Of a stretch of DNA of 64,000 nucleotides, positions 19,898 to 30,500 are shown one piece after another. A program made the position numbers and the translations under genes. A model generated the notes under the pieces. That model saw only the letters and a list, made by a program, of their open reading frames with translations. It was not told the DNA's origin and made no database searches. This stretch comes from Macrosoma leucophasiata (lineage: Eukaryota > Arthropoda > Insecta > Lepidoptera > Hedylidae): contig JAWQUS010000025.1 in assembly GCA_036365455.1 (NCBI GenBank), positions 21,550,001 to 21,614,000 on the forward strand, in the 5' to 3' direction. The first letter of the stretch is position 1. Every line of letters begins with the position of its first letter.

Positions 19898-20075
19898 TTT
19901 TAGGGTTCCGTAGTAACGAGGAACCCTTATGGTTTGGCCATGTCCGTCTGTCTGTCTGTCGGTCCGATTTCGCGCAAAAACTGTTAGTACTAGAGACTTG
20001 AAATTTGACACAAGTATACACCTTAATTACGCGGACAAAGTGTGAGAATCAAATTATTTAGAGAGGTTATACGGC
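19898..20075 (+). mobile_element. Family P repeat, 3'-truncated
   Basis: Starts AGGGTTCCGTAGTAACGAGG, with (TGTC)n and GACACAAGTATACACC. Stops about 180 bp in. Confidence 0.75.
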
Positions 20076-20110
20076 ATGTATTCCGTACACGTAACGCTCG
20101 GATATTTTTT

Positions 20111-20151
20111 CTCTGCCAACCCCTTCGGGGTACATGCGTGAAGTTACGTTT
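20111..20151 (+). mobile_element. Family B SINE 3' fragment
   Basis: Only TCTGCCAACCCCTTCGGGGT and the terminal GCGTGAAGTTACGTT remain. Confidence 0.75.
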
Positions 20152-20221
20152 TAAAATAAAGAGTCTAAAGTAACGCATACTTTGTATTTGTCCTCGCCCT
20201 TCGTCAATTTCGTCTACCCTT

Positions 20222-20378
20222 CACTAGGCCAGTCTCAAAATCCCTACAATATAAATGCGAAAGTAACTCTGAGAGAAATTTGATACAGAGATAGAGCTGA
20301 CTTTGAGAAAGAACATAGGCTACTTAGTTATTTATAAAACTACATCCACGCAGGCGAAGCCGCGGGCAACATCTAGTA
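20222..20378 (-). mobile_element. Family I repeat (CCCGCGGCTTCGCCTGCG head)
   Basis: The reverse-orientation head GCAGGCGAAGCCGCGGGCAA ends in CTAGTA. It pairs with the forward copy at 60443-60632. Confidence 0.72.
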
Positions 20379-20395
20379 CTCTATATTTTACTATG

Positions 20396-20452
20396 ATAGT
20401 AGTAATATAGGTAACATTGCACCCGTGTGAAGCCGGGGCGGGCCGCCAGTAA
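20396..20452 (-). mobile_element. Family I head fragment
   Basis: CACCCGTGTGAAGCCGGGGC then GGGCCGCCAGT. Confidence 0.65.
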
Positions 20453-20720
20453 TGATTATTAGCTTCCAACCTACTATATGTGGTGCTATGTATGTTCAAC
20501 TTAGTCTAACATTGCTCACGTTGGTCAGTTCGTTAAGAATTCTGTTTCACTGAGAAACCTCTTTTTATACAGAGTAGATGAACTTTGTATCCGCCACGTA
20601 TGGCAAATACCGCAAAAGTAAAACTCCAGTACGTAAAAAAAACAAAGAATCTGTTTGTTTTCTTTAATAGACTTTTTTTTAAAGACGACACTAAAGAAGC
20701 CTTAACGGAATTTATCTCCT

Positions 20721-20837
20721 TTTTTATGTTATGAAGGTAGCAACTAAGCATGCAGGTTACATTGGTGTTAAGTGATGACTGCAGCCTATAGACACCCACA
20801 CAAAAACCAGAGGTCAAAATGCAGATGCATTGCCACC
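20721..20837 (-). mobile_element. Family A tail half
   Basis: Truncated at the point where the family B target duplication begins. Confidence 0.82.
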
Positions 20838-20847
20838 ATTAGCATTA

Positions 20848-21178
20848 ACTGCCTCAGTAGCCACGTGGTAACAGGCCACTACTTCTACGCTGGAGGTTCT
20901 GGGTTTAATACCCGGGTCGGGCTATCAGCGATAACGGTTTAAAATCCTTTATCTCTGGTTCTATTGGGATTTTTCCATTTTCTGGAAGGTTTCCTAGTAC
21001 CTCGGAGTTTGGTAAAGTACCCGGAGATGGGTACAGGCTCGCCACCTGTTACATGGACCAAAACGTAACCGGCGAATCGTGGGTGTTTGCAGGTATGCTT
21101 GAATGCTTGCATTTATCCCTGCCTACCCCTTCGACGATTACAGGCCTAAAGTTACGTACGTTTTTACAATTAGCAATA
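20848..21178 (+). mobile_element. tRNA-headed SINE, family B, copy 4
   Basis: Head TGCCTCAGTAGCCACGTGGT, with a degraded B box (GGTTTAATACCC) that would weaken Pol III initiation. The flanks ATTAGCATTA (20838-20847) and ATTAGCAATA (21179-21188) are a 9/10 target duplication. Confidence 0.88.
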
Positions 21179-21188
21179 CATCAAACCC

Positions 21189-21480
21189 ACATAGATAAAC
21201 AAACTTATATCACTATCTGAAAATAGGACAGGCCGTGTATACACGTACCACGCGCCCAATTTGTTACGAATTTGAACCATAAATATCCTCAAACAAAGAC
21301 TTGAACGATTAATCGCCGCGTTATGGGCGTGATATAAAATTTATTTAGTGTGTAATGGCTTTATATTTGTAGTGACTATAAATTGTGTGTACAGTGTACA
21401 CGGCGTAATATGTTAGGTTATTGGATTAGATCAAAATGCTACTATTATTATAAGAATTAAATATACATATACATATATAC
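21189..21480. other. Unassigned spacer
   Basis: No feature recognised. Confidence 0.3.
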
Positions 21481-21795
21481 AAATAAATAAAACTGGAGTG
21501 TCTGTTTGTAATATAAAAATAACTGCTTTTTACTAAATGCATATGTATGTATACACGGTAGATTTGCCAAAACATTTTTTTTTACAATTTTTGTATGTAT
21601 GTCTGTCTATCTGTTTGTTCCCGCTAATCTCGGGAATGGCTGGACCGATTTTGACGGGATTTTCACTGGCAGATAGCTAATTTAATAAGGAGTAACTAAG
21701 GCTACTTTTATACTAGCTGCACCCACGACTTTGTCCGGGTAGATACTGAACAATCATAAATTCTCACGCGGACGGAGTCGCGGGCACAGCTTGTA
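21481..21795 (-). mobile_element. Family I repeat with palindromic head, full copy
   Basis: The body includes GTCTGTCTATCTG and ACCGATTTTGACGGGATTTT. The right end is a hairpin of head plus inverted head (21713-21795), with CCCACGACTTTGTCCGGGTA opposite CGGACGGAGTCGCGGGCACA. Confidence 0.78.
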
Positions 21796-21799
21796 ATAA

Positions 21800-22011
21800 A
21801 TAAAATACGCTTACAATCACAGCTCCACAGTATGTAGGTACCTATAAACCTGTGTCGTGGGTGCCGTTGTATACAAACAACACATGCACAAACATTCAGA
21901 CACGAAACAAATATCTGTAGGCCATACAAATATTAGTCCCGGTGCGGGGATCGAACCCGCGACCGTTCGAACCAAACGGTCATCTCACACCACTGGACCA
22001 ACCGGGTCGTC
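21800..22011 (-). mobile_element. tRNA-headed SINE, family C, copy 2
   Basis: Full head at the right (GACGACCCGGTTGGTCCAGT on the minus strand) with B box GGTTCGATCCC. The tail side lies in AAATAAAATACGC. Confidence 0.9.
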
Positions 22012-22100
22012 AATTCTTCCTCTGATACAGTCAGTGAACCGAACAATAGTCTAACCATTCGAATAGAGTAATAGTGAGCGAAATAACGCAGGACAGGCAT

Positions 22101-22365
22101 CACTGGTGGTAGAGCTCCAGTGATGGAACTCGTGGCCGTGGGCACCACCGCATTACCTAATATACTTGCCGCTGATTGGTAGTGTTCAGCACTATCGTGT
22201 TCCGGTCAGGTAGCATGAATGTACGGCACTGTAATTTCCGGCACAGAGGCATAACACCTTAGGCCTCAGAAGTGGTAACGCATCTGCATTTTGACCTTGG
22301 TCTTCGTGTAGGTGTCTATAGGCCGCAGTCATCACATAACATCAATATCAATGTGAACTGCATGT
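22101..22365 (+). mobile_element. Family A retroposon, nearly complete
   Basis: Intact head. The end is altered after GTGAACTGCATGTATG, with no A tail. Confidence 0.87.
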
Positions 22366-22386
22366 ATGCAAGTATATATGTATGAA

Positions 22387-22445
22387 ACGGAATCTTTGAA
22401 CTTATTAGCATTACAGATATAATGCTAATAAGCTCAAAGATTCCG
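22387..22445. repeat. Long hairpin
   Basis: Arms at 22387-22413 and 22420-22445 (ACGGAATCTTTGA with CAAAGATTCCGT, CTTATTAGCATTA with TAATGCTAATAAG), one small bulge and a 6-nt loop. About 25 paired bases. Confidence 0.85.
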
Positions 22446-22983
22446 TGTCTCATTCAGTGTCTCAAGCCCTCCAAGTTTTTTGTACAATAATATTAATTTC
22501 GCAATTGATTACTACTGTTTTATTTGTATTATTTAGTTCCATTACTTTTAAAGGGATGCTTATTATTTTTTTTAACAATTTTTTTTTCTTTTAAGTTACG
22601 GATTTTTTTATTATACTTTTTTTAATTATTGCATTGCCATCGGTCTTTAATACGAGTACGTACAAAGTTTGAAAGCTGATACAGTACAGTACTTCGATAA
22701 AAAATGGATGAAATAATGTAATTCCATCTTAACATCGTCGACCTGATTGTGCAATGGACATCCCGACTATGCCGGGGAAATCGGAATAATGCATTTTTAA
22801 TCACTTACGCATATAGGCGTATATGGTACGGTTTGTATGAATACAAGTTCAATTTCTATAGCATCTTTTGTGAGAGAACTGGTTATATTTAATTCAATGG
22901 TTTTGTTCATGTAGTGACTGGTTCATTTTGAAAAAGTGAGTGAGTGAGTGATATATAGGTACTTTAACTATAAGATCGACAGG
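22446..22983. other. Unassigned AT-rich stretch
   Basis: T-rich runs around 22565-22630. No gene or repeat recognised. Confidence 0.3.
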
Positions 22984-23285
22984 AAGCGCGCATGGCCCCG
23001 CGGCTGGTGTAGATCATAAGCGATCTACTCGGTTAAGCACTACGGGCGCGGTCGGGTAGCGTGATGGATGACCGCTAGTGGCAAATCAAATGCGCGTTTT
23101 CGTGCTTCGAAGGGCACGTTAAACCGTCGGTCCCGGTTGCTATCCATAGATAGCAGTCGTTAAACCTTGTCGGAGGCCTTATGTGACGGTTTGAAAAACA
23201 TCCGACAGCGGGTTGGCCACTAACCCACCCACCTCCACCAATCCGCAATGGAGCAGCGTGGTGGAGTAAGCTCCAGGCCTCCACG
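22984..23285 (+). mobile_element. 5S rRNA-derived SINE, family E, copy 2
   Basis: Head GCGCATGGCCCCGCGGCTGG, then CTCGGTTAAGCACTACGGGC and GGATGACCGCTAGTGG, matching the 5S internal control region. The 3' end is lost after AGCTCCAGGCCTCC. Confidence 0.88.
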
Positions 23286-24112
23286 AAAACTCGGTTAAAA
23301 TATCGGAAAAACTGACAACCTGCGATGATCTCTTTACAGAAGGTGAGTCCTCAGTACAATACCCATGAAAAAAAAATACAAAAAAGTAATATTTGTAGTC
23401 TTAGGACTTGAAAGATCATCACAGGATGTCAGATTTCCGATATTTTTTAAAATCCTAAAAATATCAAAAATACATGACAACAATTTTTTTTTACATTTTT
23501 CTAATAACTGTCACAATTTGGCCTATCACCCGTTTTCGGTATATCGTTGATTTCTTGGACACCCTGTATATATATTGTATAACAAGAAGTACCCAATATC
23601 AATAAACGATATTCAATATTAAATGTTCGATACTAAATGTATGATTTAAAAAATCTATCGAATATCCACTGAACCCAGCGCACCTCCGGGATCCATAACG
23701 AAATTGAATGCTACGTGCTCTGTCGATAATGTACTCGAATTCATTTCGAATCCAACACGTAATATCACCTTAAATACTGTCAAATAGAGTTTCATATCGT
23801 CTGACACCAATTTAATCTTGCTTATTGAAATTAAACTATTTTTACGGATTTATCTCGCGTATATTAAACTAAAAATCAATCTTGCTTGTCGAAATACGTG
23901 CAATTTGGGATAAAACCCTGTTCAGGGCGCAGTCCATTGCCTCGTCAAGTGGCACATTGCTTCCTACTTTTCATATAATTATCATGTCAGTGCATCGTTA
24001 ATATATTGACCTTAATTTGCTCGGTTCACCAATAAAAAAATGCATTAATTAAATAAATTGGAAGCCAAGCTTTTATTGCGAATTTAACTTGATTGCTGTT
24101 AGTATATATTTA
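23286..24112. other. Unassigned 0.8-kb stretch
   Basis: No coding similarity or recognised repeat. GGACACCCTGTATA near 23558 resembles the terminal motif of some insect repeats but is too short to assign. Confidence 0.3.
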
Positions 24113-24606
24113 TGTAGGTATCTTCACTCCAAGTTAGTTACGGGGTACGCAGAGAGGGTGGGTCGTCAGATAAATATCCCGACCTTGACAACAACCCGTT
24201 CTCCTTCCCATATATAGATCAACAAGAGCCACCGGCCGCCGCGGCGGACCGGAGGGGAGTAGCCATAGCGTTTATTACCGATGCAAAACGGTCCGTCATT
24301 TTTTGCGGGGGAAACTACGTGTGATACACACACACTACCAATATCGTCTATTACTACGAAACCCACACCTTGACCTTAACAAAATACATAAACAATTTCA
24401 CGCACACATTTAAACATGTGATCAACAGGCGTAGGACCATTTGGGCTTGTACTTTGACAGGGGAGAAAGCCTGCATATGGCTAGTAGCCTCCGGTCTGCC
24501 GCGGCCGGTGGCCTGTGTTGCTCAAAGTTCTCATACATTCATCATTCTCTTCAAATATGCATGCCAATTCCTAAGACGGCTGATCCCAGCCTCAGAGAAT
24601 TGTGAA
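24113..24606 (-). mobile_element. LINE 3' fragment, family L, copy 3, split by a MITE
   Basis: L sequence runs at about 24113-24210 (GTATCTTCACTCCAAGTTAG) and resumes at about 24540-24606 (CATTCATCATTCTCTTCAAA), with a family K element between. Confidence 0.65.
24226..24533 (+). mobile_element. MITE-like element, family K, copy 1
   Basis: About 308 bp. The ends GGCGGACCGGAGGGGAGTAG and CTAGTAGCCTCCGGTCTGCC form long imperfect terminal inverted repeats. The interior has no coding frame and matches 50825-51137 and 60041-60324 throughout. Confidence 0.8.
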
Positions 24607-24739
24607 TAATTTTTTCATATGCGCTATGACAAAAGTTTATCCATCAATAAAACCAATTCCAGAAAATCATTATAAGTTTTGATTATATTCATTTGAAATC
24701 ACAAAATCAGCAATTACATCTTTAAATAATAATTAAGGT

Positions 24740-25460
24740 GCGGGCCAACCGAGACGCATGCAGTGCACGGACACGCGGCGCATTTTAACTGCGTGTATTA
24801 ATTTGTTTGACAAACTTGGGTCAATGTTTCCACTGGAGTACATGAAGACTCACAATTAATGTATAACGTGGCGTGGCATGGCGCACGGAGGCTACGCAGT
24901 ACTACGCACGTCCCACCTAAGCCAAGGATAGATGCTGATGATAGAAGCGAGCTGTACATAGTCGTGGGCCATATTCGTGTACTCCCAGTGGAAACGTAGA
25001 CCCACATTGATAGCGTTGAGCTATATAAGCGCCTGTTCGAGCTAGCCACGCACGTGTCAACGACGTCAATTCACGTGTAGCCTCTTCGTGGGTTGCAGTG
25101 GACACATTACATACAATTTCATATAAATCGAAGCTTTTATACATGTGCGCAGCCTCTCCGTGCGCCGCGGTGGGCCCGTGCCTTTACATGCCATAACGTT
25201 GGTTTGGTTCACTTGGAATACAAATTGCGTCTAATTCTTGTGGTGTCTTGGGAGAGAACGTCAATTTCTGTCTGTTGCAAGTCAAGTTAACCACGCTTGA
25301 CGTAGCTGTCGTATACAGTTCTTTTGTAGAATTAATGTTGTGCCGTATTACAGAACTCCTTTGCCTTATAAGGCCAAAGGAGAAAATATTTGCAATAAAA
25401 GACTTGACTTGGCTTATTCGTACCGTAAAAGCATTTGAAAATTTAATATAATAGTTTCAA
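24740..25460. other. GC-richer single-copy island with TATA-like box
   Basis: Not covered by any repeat family here. It contains CTATATAAGCGCC at 25021-25033, a good TATA-box match. It also has an inverted repeat GTTTCCACTGGAGTACA (24826-24842) with TGTACTCCCAGTGGAAAC (24978-24995). The short overlapping frames have no recognised domain. It could be a promoter region or a low-copy element. Confidence 0.25.
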
Positions 25461-26005
25461 CGCTTGTACTAATTGATGCACGTTGGTCAGTTTGTCCATG
25501 TATAGTTTTGGCAATTCACGAACCTGGTCTGCGTTTGATTGTAGTTAGACGTATCTGTGTGCACTTGTACGATGTGACCGTGAGCGTGCCTTATGAAACA
25601 GCCAATCGCGTGCCCACTCTCGCTCACACACACATATATTCACATCTGTACAGAAACATATTCACAACAATAATATATTGCATCATCCTTAATTTGGCTC
25701 TGAAGCTATGCAAAGATTTTGTGGTTGAATACAATTTTATGCAGCCTGCTTTCAAATTTCTATGTATTACATATCTTTCATCCAACGAAAAGTAGTGCAG
25801 CATACAAATAACAAATCGAATTTCAAAAAATCCTTTGTATATTGTAATAGTTAACTAAAAAAACGTACAGTTCGCTGCTGCTTTAAAGAATGCAAATATA
25901 AATACGCAATGTGCAGTCATTTCTATACGTATTTTTGTGTTTTTTGCTCTGTGTAATATGATAATACATTTAACGTTGTTTTTGAATTACTGTTTGTATA
26001 TTGCC
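25461..26005. other. Unassigned, with a 95-codon open frame
   Basis: The frame at 25508-25795 shows hydrophobic stretches but no recognised family, and no intron signals support it. Confidence 0.3.
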
Positions 26006-26222
26006 AGTGATGAAGCCTGGGAGTGCATTGCCCTACTAACTAATCTATCTGCCGCCAAATGTTAGTGCTCAACGCTATCGCGCCAGATGTGAATGTTCAC
26101 CACTATCGTGTTCCAATTACTATCGCAGAGGCAAAATCACTTAACCTAGGGTGACTTTGCATCAATATTTTATCTCTGCTTTATATGCAGTCTATATGCT
26201 GCAGTTTTTACCTGCCACCCAT
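26006..26222 (+). mobile_element. Subfamily A2 copy, degenerate
   Basis: CTAATCTATCTGCCGCCAAA and TACTATCGCAGAGGCAAAAT mark it as A2. Many small deletions. Confidence 0.75.
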
Positions 26223-26255
26223 GTGCACTCTGTTCCTCACTTTCATGATATATAT

Positions 26256-26529
26256 GGTAGTAGAGCTCCAGTGACGGAGCTCGCGGGCGTAGGCACCACC
26301 GCATTACCAAATATACTTGCCGCTTGATGGTAGTGTTCAGCACTATCGTGTTCCGGTCAGGTGGTGCCCTGTAATTTCCGGCACAGAGGTATAACACCTG
26401 AGGCCTCAGGAGTGGTAATGCATCTGCATTTTGACCTTGGTCTTTGTGTGGGTGTCTATAAGCTGCAGTCATCACTTAACATCAATGTGAACTGTATGCT
26501 TGTTTACCACTTTCATTAGATAAAAAAAC
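26256..26529 (+). mobile_element. Family A retroposon, full length
   Basis: Short deletion in GGTGGTAATGTACGGCCCTG. Ends TTAGATAAAAAAAC. Confidence 0.9.
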
Positions 26530-26884
26530 TACTTCTGAAAACCCAGACCAGTTAACTATCGAGCCATCATCACACTATATAAGGCTTGAGTTATTCATAC
26601 TACTTCTGAAATACAGGTTCATTTTTTATCTTCGACACACTGTTTTTTCAACATCATGTAATACCAATTTCGAAAATAAGTTTTTCTTATCTCTTCCTAA
26701 AGTTATTGGAAATATTGACGCAATTTTTTATCGTAAAAGCAATGAACATAATTCAGTTTGGTTTCGCTACGTCACGGCTGCCGACGTATATTCTTGTTTT
26801 GCTTGTATTATGAGGGTTTAAAATCGAAGATACAGACAAATATCTGCGGGAAAAACATGTAATACTAGATTTATTTATAGCAAA
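26530..26884. other. Unassigned spacer
   Basis: No feature recognised. Confidence 0.3.
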
Positions 26885-27080
26885 CTAAGTATACCCGGCG
26901 CACGTTGCTGCGCCAATAACTAAAATAATAATAAAGTAACATATTAAAATACGAATATTAAAAATACAACTTTTATCACATCCATTTCATGACAATCGGT
27001 TAAACGGGGCAGAAGTTGCTACTCTGCAGCGCCACCTGGTGGCGAGTGGCAACAATGAGAATATTATACCAACTATTTTT
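26885..27080 (+). mobile_element. Possible family I-like repeat
   Basis: TATACCCGGCGCACGTTGCT resembles other short-repeat heads, and CATGACAATCGGTTAAACGG resembles a decayed 3' coding end. Weak. Confidence 0.4.
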
Positions 27081-27084
27081 TAGA

Positions 27085-27220
27085 AAATAAAGAAAAATGG
27101 GAAAGAAAAATTTGACTTCGGTCAGGAATCGAACCTGCGACCGCAGGATAACCAGTCCAGCCGCTTTACCACTAAGCTACCGAAATCCAACACCGATGCA
27201 TCAAATTTTGCCTTCCCTTT
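27085..27220 (-). mobile_element. Family D relative with a different cloverleaf
   Basis: On the minus strand GGTAGCTTAGTGGTAAAGCG and B box GGTTCGATTCC form a second cloverleaf type, with the same GTCAAATTTTTCTTTCC flank as family D. It is a variant lineage of the same element. Confidence 0.72.
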
Positions 27221-27259
27221 TTGATTTTGAAATGCCGTCCGCAGTTTAGCGCATACACT

Positions 27260-27374
27260 ATTGGTATTACATACAGCCTTCAAATTTGGCACAAGTATAC
27301 ACCTAAATCACGCCGACAAATTGGTAGAATAAAAAAGTGAAAGAAAATGTTTTCGGGTGCTTCCACTACATGTT
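27260..27374 (+). mobile_element. Family P repeat, left part (interrupted by RTE)
   Basis: CAAATTTGGCACAAGTATAC through CCACTACATGTT. It continues at 30501 after the insertion. Confidence 0.75.
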
Positions 27375-27652
27375 CATCATCATCATCATATCAGTCATGA
27401 CCTCCATGCCGACCGATCGGAAGCGACGTGCATCCAGCGGGTATCTGCAGCCTTCACTAGGTCGTCGGTCCATCTTGCAGGTGGACGCCTTACGCTGCGC
27501 TTGCCGATACGTGGTCTCCACTCGAGAACCTTTCTGCCCCAGCGGCTATCGGTTCTCCGAGCTATGTGCCTTGCCCATTGCCACTTCAGCTTGGAGATCT
27601 GCTTGGCTATGTCAGCGACTTTTGTTCGCCTACGGATCTCCTCATTTCTGAT

Positions 27653-28576
27653 TCAATCCAGTAGGGAAACGCCGAGCATAGCCCTCTCCATTGACCGCTG
27701 AGTGACTTGGAGCTTTCGTACGAGACCCATAGTGAGAGACCACGTCTCGGCACCGTAGGTCATCACCGGCAAAACGCACTGGTTAAAGACTTTCGTCTTC
27801 AAGGACTGCGGGATGTTTGACGAGAAAACGCTCCTTAACTGCCCGAACGCTGCCCAGCCGAGTTGGATTCGGCGAATGACCTCTTTCTCGAAGTTCGACC
27901 TGCCTAGTTGTATGGTTTGTCCTAAATAGACGTAATCATCGACAACTTCGAGCATCGAGGTCTCAACGGACACTAGAGTGGGCGATACAAGGTTATTGAA
28001 CATGACCTTGGTCTTATCCATGTTCATTTTAAGGCCCACTCTTTGGGACACTCGATTGAGGTCTTCGAGCATTGTGCTGAGATCTTCCAGCGACTCTGCC
28101 ATGACTATAATATCGTCGGCAAACCGAAGGTGAGTGATGAATTCGCCGTTGATATTGATGCCTAGTCCTTGCCATTCCAGGAGCTTGAAGGCGTCTTCCA
28201 TTGCGTTGGTGAAGAGCAGAGGTGAGATGACATATCCCTGTCTTACTCCCCTCTGCAAAGGAATCGCCTTCGTGCATTGGTCCTGTACTCGGACTGACAT
28301 GATGGCGTTTTTATACAGACACTTCAACACTTCGATATACCGATAGTCAATGTGGCAACGCTGTAAAGACTGCAGCACAGCCCATGTTTCAACCGAATCA
28401 AAGGCTTTCTCATAGTCCACGAACGCTAAGCATAATGGCCGGTTATACTCCTCGGACTTCTGTATAACCTGCCGCAGCGTGTGTATGTGGTCTATGGTAC
28501 TATAGCCTTTTCGGAAACCGGCTTGTTCGGGAGGCTGGAAGTCATCAAACCTGCGAGCGAGACGGTTCGTGATCAC
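27653..28576 (-). pseudogene. RTE reverse transcriptase catalytic part
   Basis: 307 codons with AFVDYEKAFDSV, QRGVRQGYVISPLLF (GYVISP where the sister copy has GDVISP) and the catalytic RFADDIIV, then YLGQ. It ends at a TGA where the sister copy reads LRDRIRNEE. Similarity continues past the stop through the basic C-terminus. Confidence 0.94.
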
Positions 28577-28609
28577 CCTCGAAAACAGCTTGTAGACATA
28601 GCTCAGAAG

Positions 28610-28909
28610 CTAGATGGGTCTATAGTTCTTCAATAGGGCTTTATCACCTTTTTTGAAGAAAAGCACCACCACACCTCTGTTCCATGCTTCTGGCCTAGTA
28701 CCTTCGAATAGGACGGAATTTAAGAGCTTCTGAAGGACTTTCAGTAACGGTGATCCACCCGCTTGCAGAAGCTCTGTAGTGATTCCGTCCTCTCCAGGCG
28801 CCTTGTTGTTCTTAAGCTGTTTGAGGGCCATCCTAATCTCGTACAGGCTGACGTCCGGGATATCTTCGGTATAGTGTCGGGTTAATTTGGCTCTCGGGTC
28901 TCTGACCAA
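28610..28909 (-). pseudogene. RTE reverse transcriptase, N-terminal part
   Basis: Contains ALKQLKNNKAPGEDGI and VVLFFKKGDKALLKNYRPI, the conserved fingers region. It ends at a TAG (28608-28610) where the sister copy has Ala (RPIALL). The downstream frame is the same. Confidence 0.92.
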
Positions 28910-29172
28910 ATCAGAGGCAGGTTGTGCGACCGAGGTATATAACTGCCCTCTCGATCTCCCGCAATACCTCAGGATTAGTCGACGCTAAACTGACGTCCTC
29001 TGTCTTCAGCTACATCAATTGTCTCTGTCCAATAGACAGATCCCTTGCAAATACTTTGGAGCCTTTACTTTGCTCTATCGTTTCCTCAACACATTTTGTG
29101 TTGAAGGATCTGATGTCGTGCCGCAATGACTGTTGGATCTGTCTATTAAGTTGCAGGTATTTTTTAGCTTCA

Positions 29173-29496
29173 TCAGAAGTCTACAGTGTCATTGAGCGTC
29201 GTTCTGCCATAAGGTTGAGGGTTTGATAATTTCTGAGGTCTATTTCGTCGGCGGGTTTTGAAGTATTTAAACCTCACCGAATGGACAGTTTCTACCAACC
29301 TGTCATTCATATCGTCCACTGAGATGCAATCCTCCAGGCAAGCAAAGCGATTTTGCAATTCGAGCTGAAAGCTCTCGGGGTTTTGTATGTGAGCAACCGT
29401 AGGTCGGAGCGTAGACTTCATTAGACGAGATCTTTCGATCTTGATGTTTAAATTCAATGTGCTTCTAACCATTTGGTGATCACTTCCGGTTTTCAC
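29173..29496 (-). pseudogene. RTE linker with the SDH motif
   Basis: Continues the protein after the frameshift. GSDHQMVRSTLNLNIK is the catalytic His-containing end of the endonuclease, followed by the linker towards the reverse transcriptase. Confidence 0.85.
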
Positions 29497-30343
29497 TGTG
29501 AATCACGGAGACATCATTGAATATGTATTTCTTGGTGGTCATAATGAAGTCTATCTCATTTTTTGTGGAACCGTCGGGGCTCATCCAGGTCCATTTCCTA
29601 TGAGGCGGCTTCTTGAAAAAGGAGTTCATCATGAAGAGTTCCTCCTTCTCCAGAAAGTTGGCCAGCCTCTGGCCCCTAGGGTTCCGATGCCCACATCCAA
29701 ATTGCCCCACTCTCAGCTCATTATCGCATCCCTTGCCCAGTTTCGCGTTGAAGTCTCCCATAAAAACAGTGAAATACGTTTTGGAAGTATGTATGGCCCT
29801 ACTGATGTCCTCATACATAGCTTCCACCTCGTCGTCCGGATGTGCCGAGGTCGGTGCGTAGACCTGGATGACCTTCATGGAATATCTCTTGGATATTCTG
29901 AGTATCAGGTACTCGACCCTACTCGACACACTCGTGATGCATTCAATGTTGTTAACGAGAGACTTGTGGACGATAAACCCGACACCACCTTGGGACTGCT
30001 GGTCGCCCTCCCGGTAGATGAACAAGTTGCCAGACTTTAGGGTTATCGTGTCCACTCCCTCTCTACGGACTTCAGATAGCCCCATGATGTCCCAGTGCAA
30101 CTTGTTCAATTCTTCTTCCAGCTCAGCAATTTTCTCGTCTGTCCTTAAAGTGCGTGTATTGTATGTTACCAGTGATAACCTACGTCGGTTTTCCGTTGTG
30201 CATGCCGAAGTCGTTTGACGGAAGCGACTCACCCGGAGATTCTTAGCACCCCTGGCTCCAGAGCTCGACCAGCGCCCGTCCACGCCGGTTTTGCTACTGG
30301 AGCCGCCGGGCACTTGGGGCCTTTCCCTTGTCTGCATTTCCAT
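29480..30343 (-). pseudogene. RTE endonuclease domain
   Basis: 287 codons. Exonuclease/endonuclease/phosphatase-fold motifs are visible in order: TYNTRTL (Asn), GLSEVRR (Glu), QVYAPTSAH, MGDFNAKLG (Asp/Asn) and WMSPDGSTKNEIDFIM. The final catalytic motif GSDHQMVR lies in the next frame (29496-29173), so a frameshift near 29490 separates it from the rest. In intact elements this domain nicks target DNA to prime reverse transcription. The first in-frame Met is used, but the true start may lie further upstream. Confidence 0.92.
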
Positions 30344-30500
30344 CTGGGGGGTTTAGACCATAACCCGCCACGCTGGTCCAGTGCGTGTTGGCAGATCGCC
30401 AGAGCCTCGTTTGTTATGCAGCAGGGTGCACCACGTGCAGGTGAGGTTGGCTTGAGTCTCGATGGTGTTGGTTGAGACCCCTTACACCCCACTACATGTT

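Larger units (their letters stand above)
27375..30488 (-). mobile_element. RTE-clade LINE, near full-length copy 1
   Basis: 3,114 bp inserted in family P and flanked by the perfect 12-bp duplication CCACTACATGTT (27363-27374, 30489-30500). The element reads right to left: a 5' leader, an apurinic-type endonuclease, a reverse transcriptase, then an (ATG)n tail seen as CATCATCATCAT at 27375-27386. The length is close to the roughly 3.2-kb RTE norm. Frameshifts near 29490 and between 29173 and 28909, with in-frame stops at 28608-28610 and about 27653, make it non-autonomous. RTE elements usually encode one fused protein. Confidence 0.95.

Noticed and set aside
23550..23580. Transposon end GGACACCCTGTATA
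   Set aside because: A motif seen in some insect repeats, but with no second end or body here.
25508..25795. Host gene of 95 codons
   Set aside because: No domain, no splice signals and no start context. Length is within chance for AT-rich DNA.
27357..27701. Plus-strand frames over the RTE copies (also 29498-30040 and 46823-47305)
   Set aside because: Antisense shadows of the RTE polymerase and endonuclease, with no independent motif.
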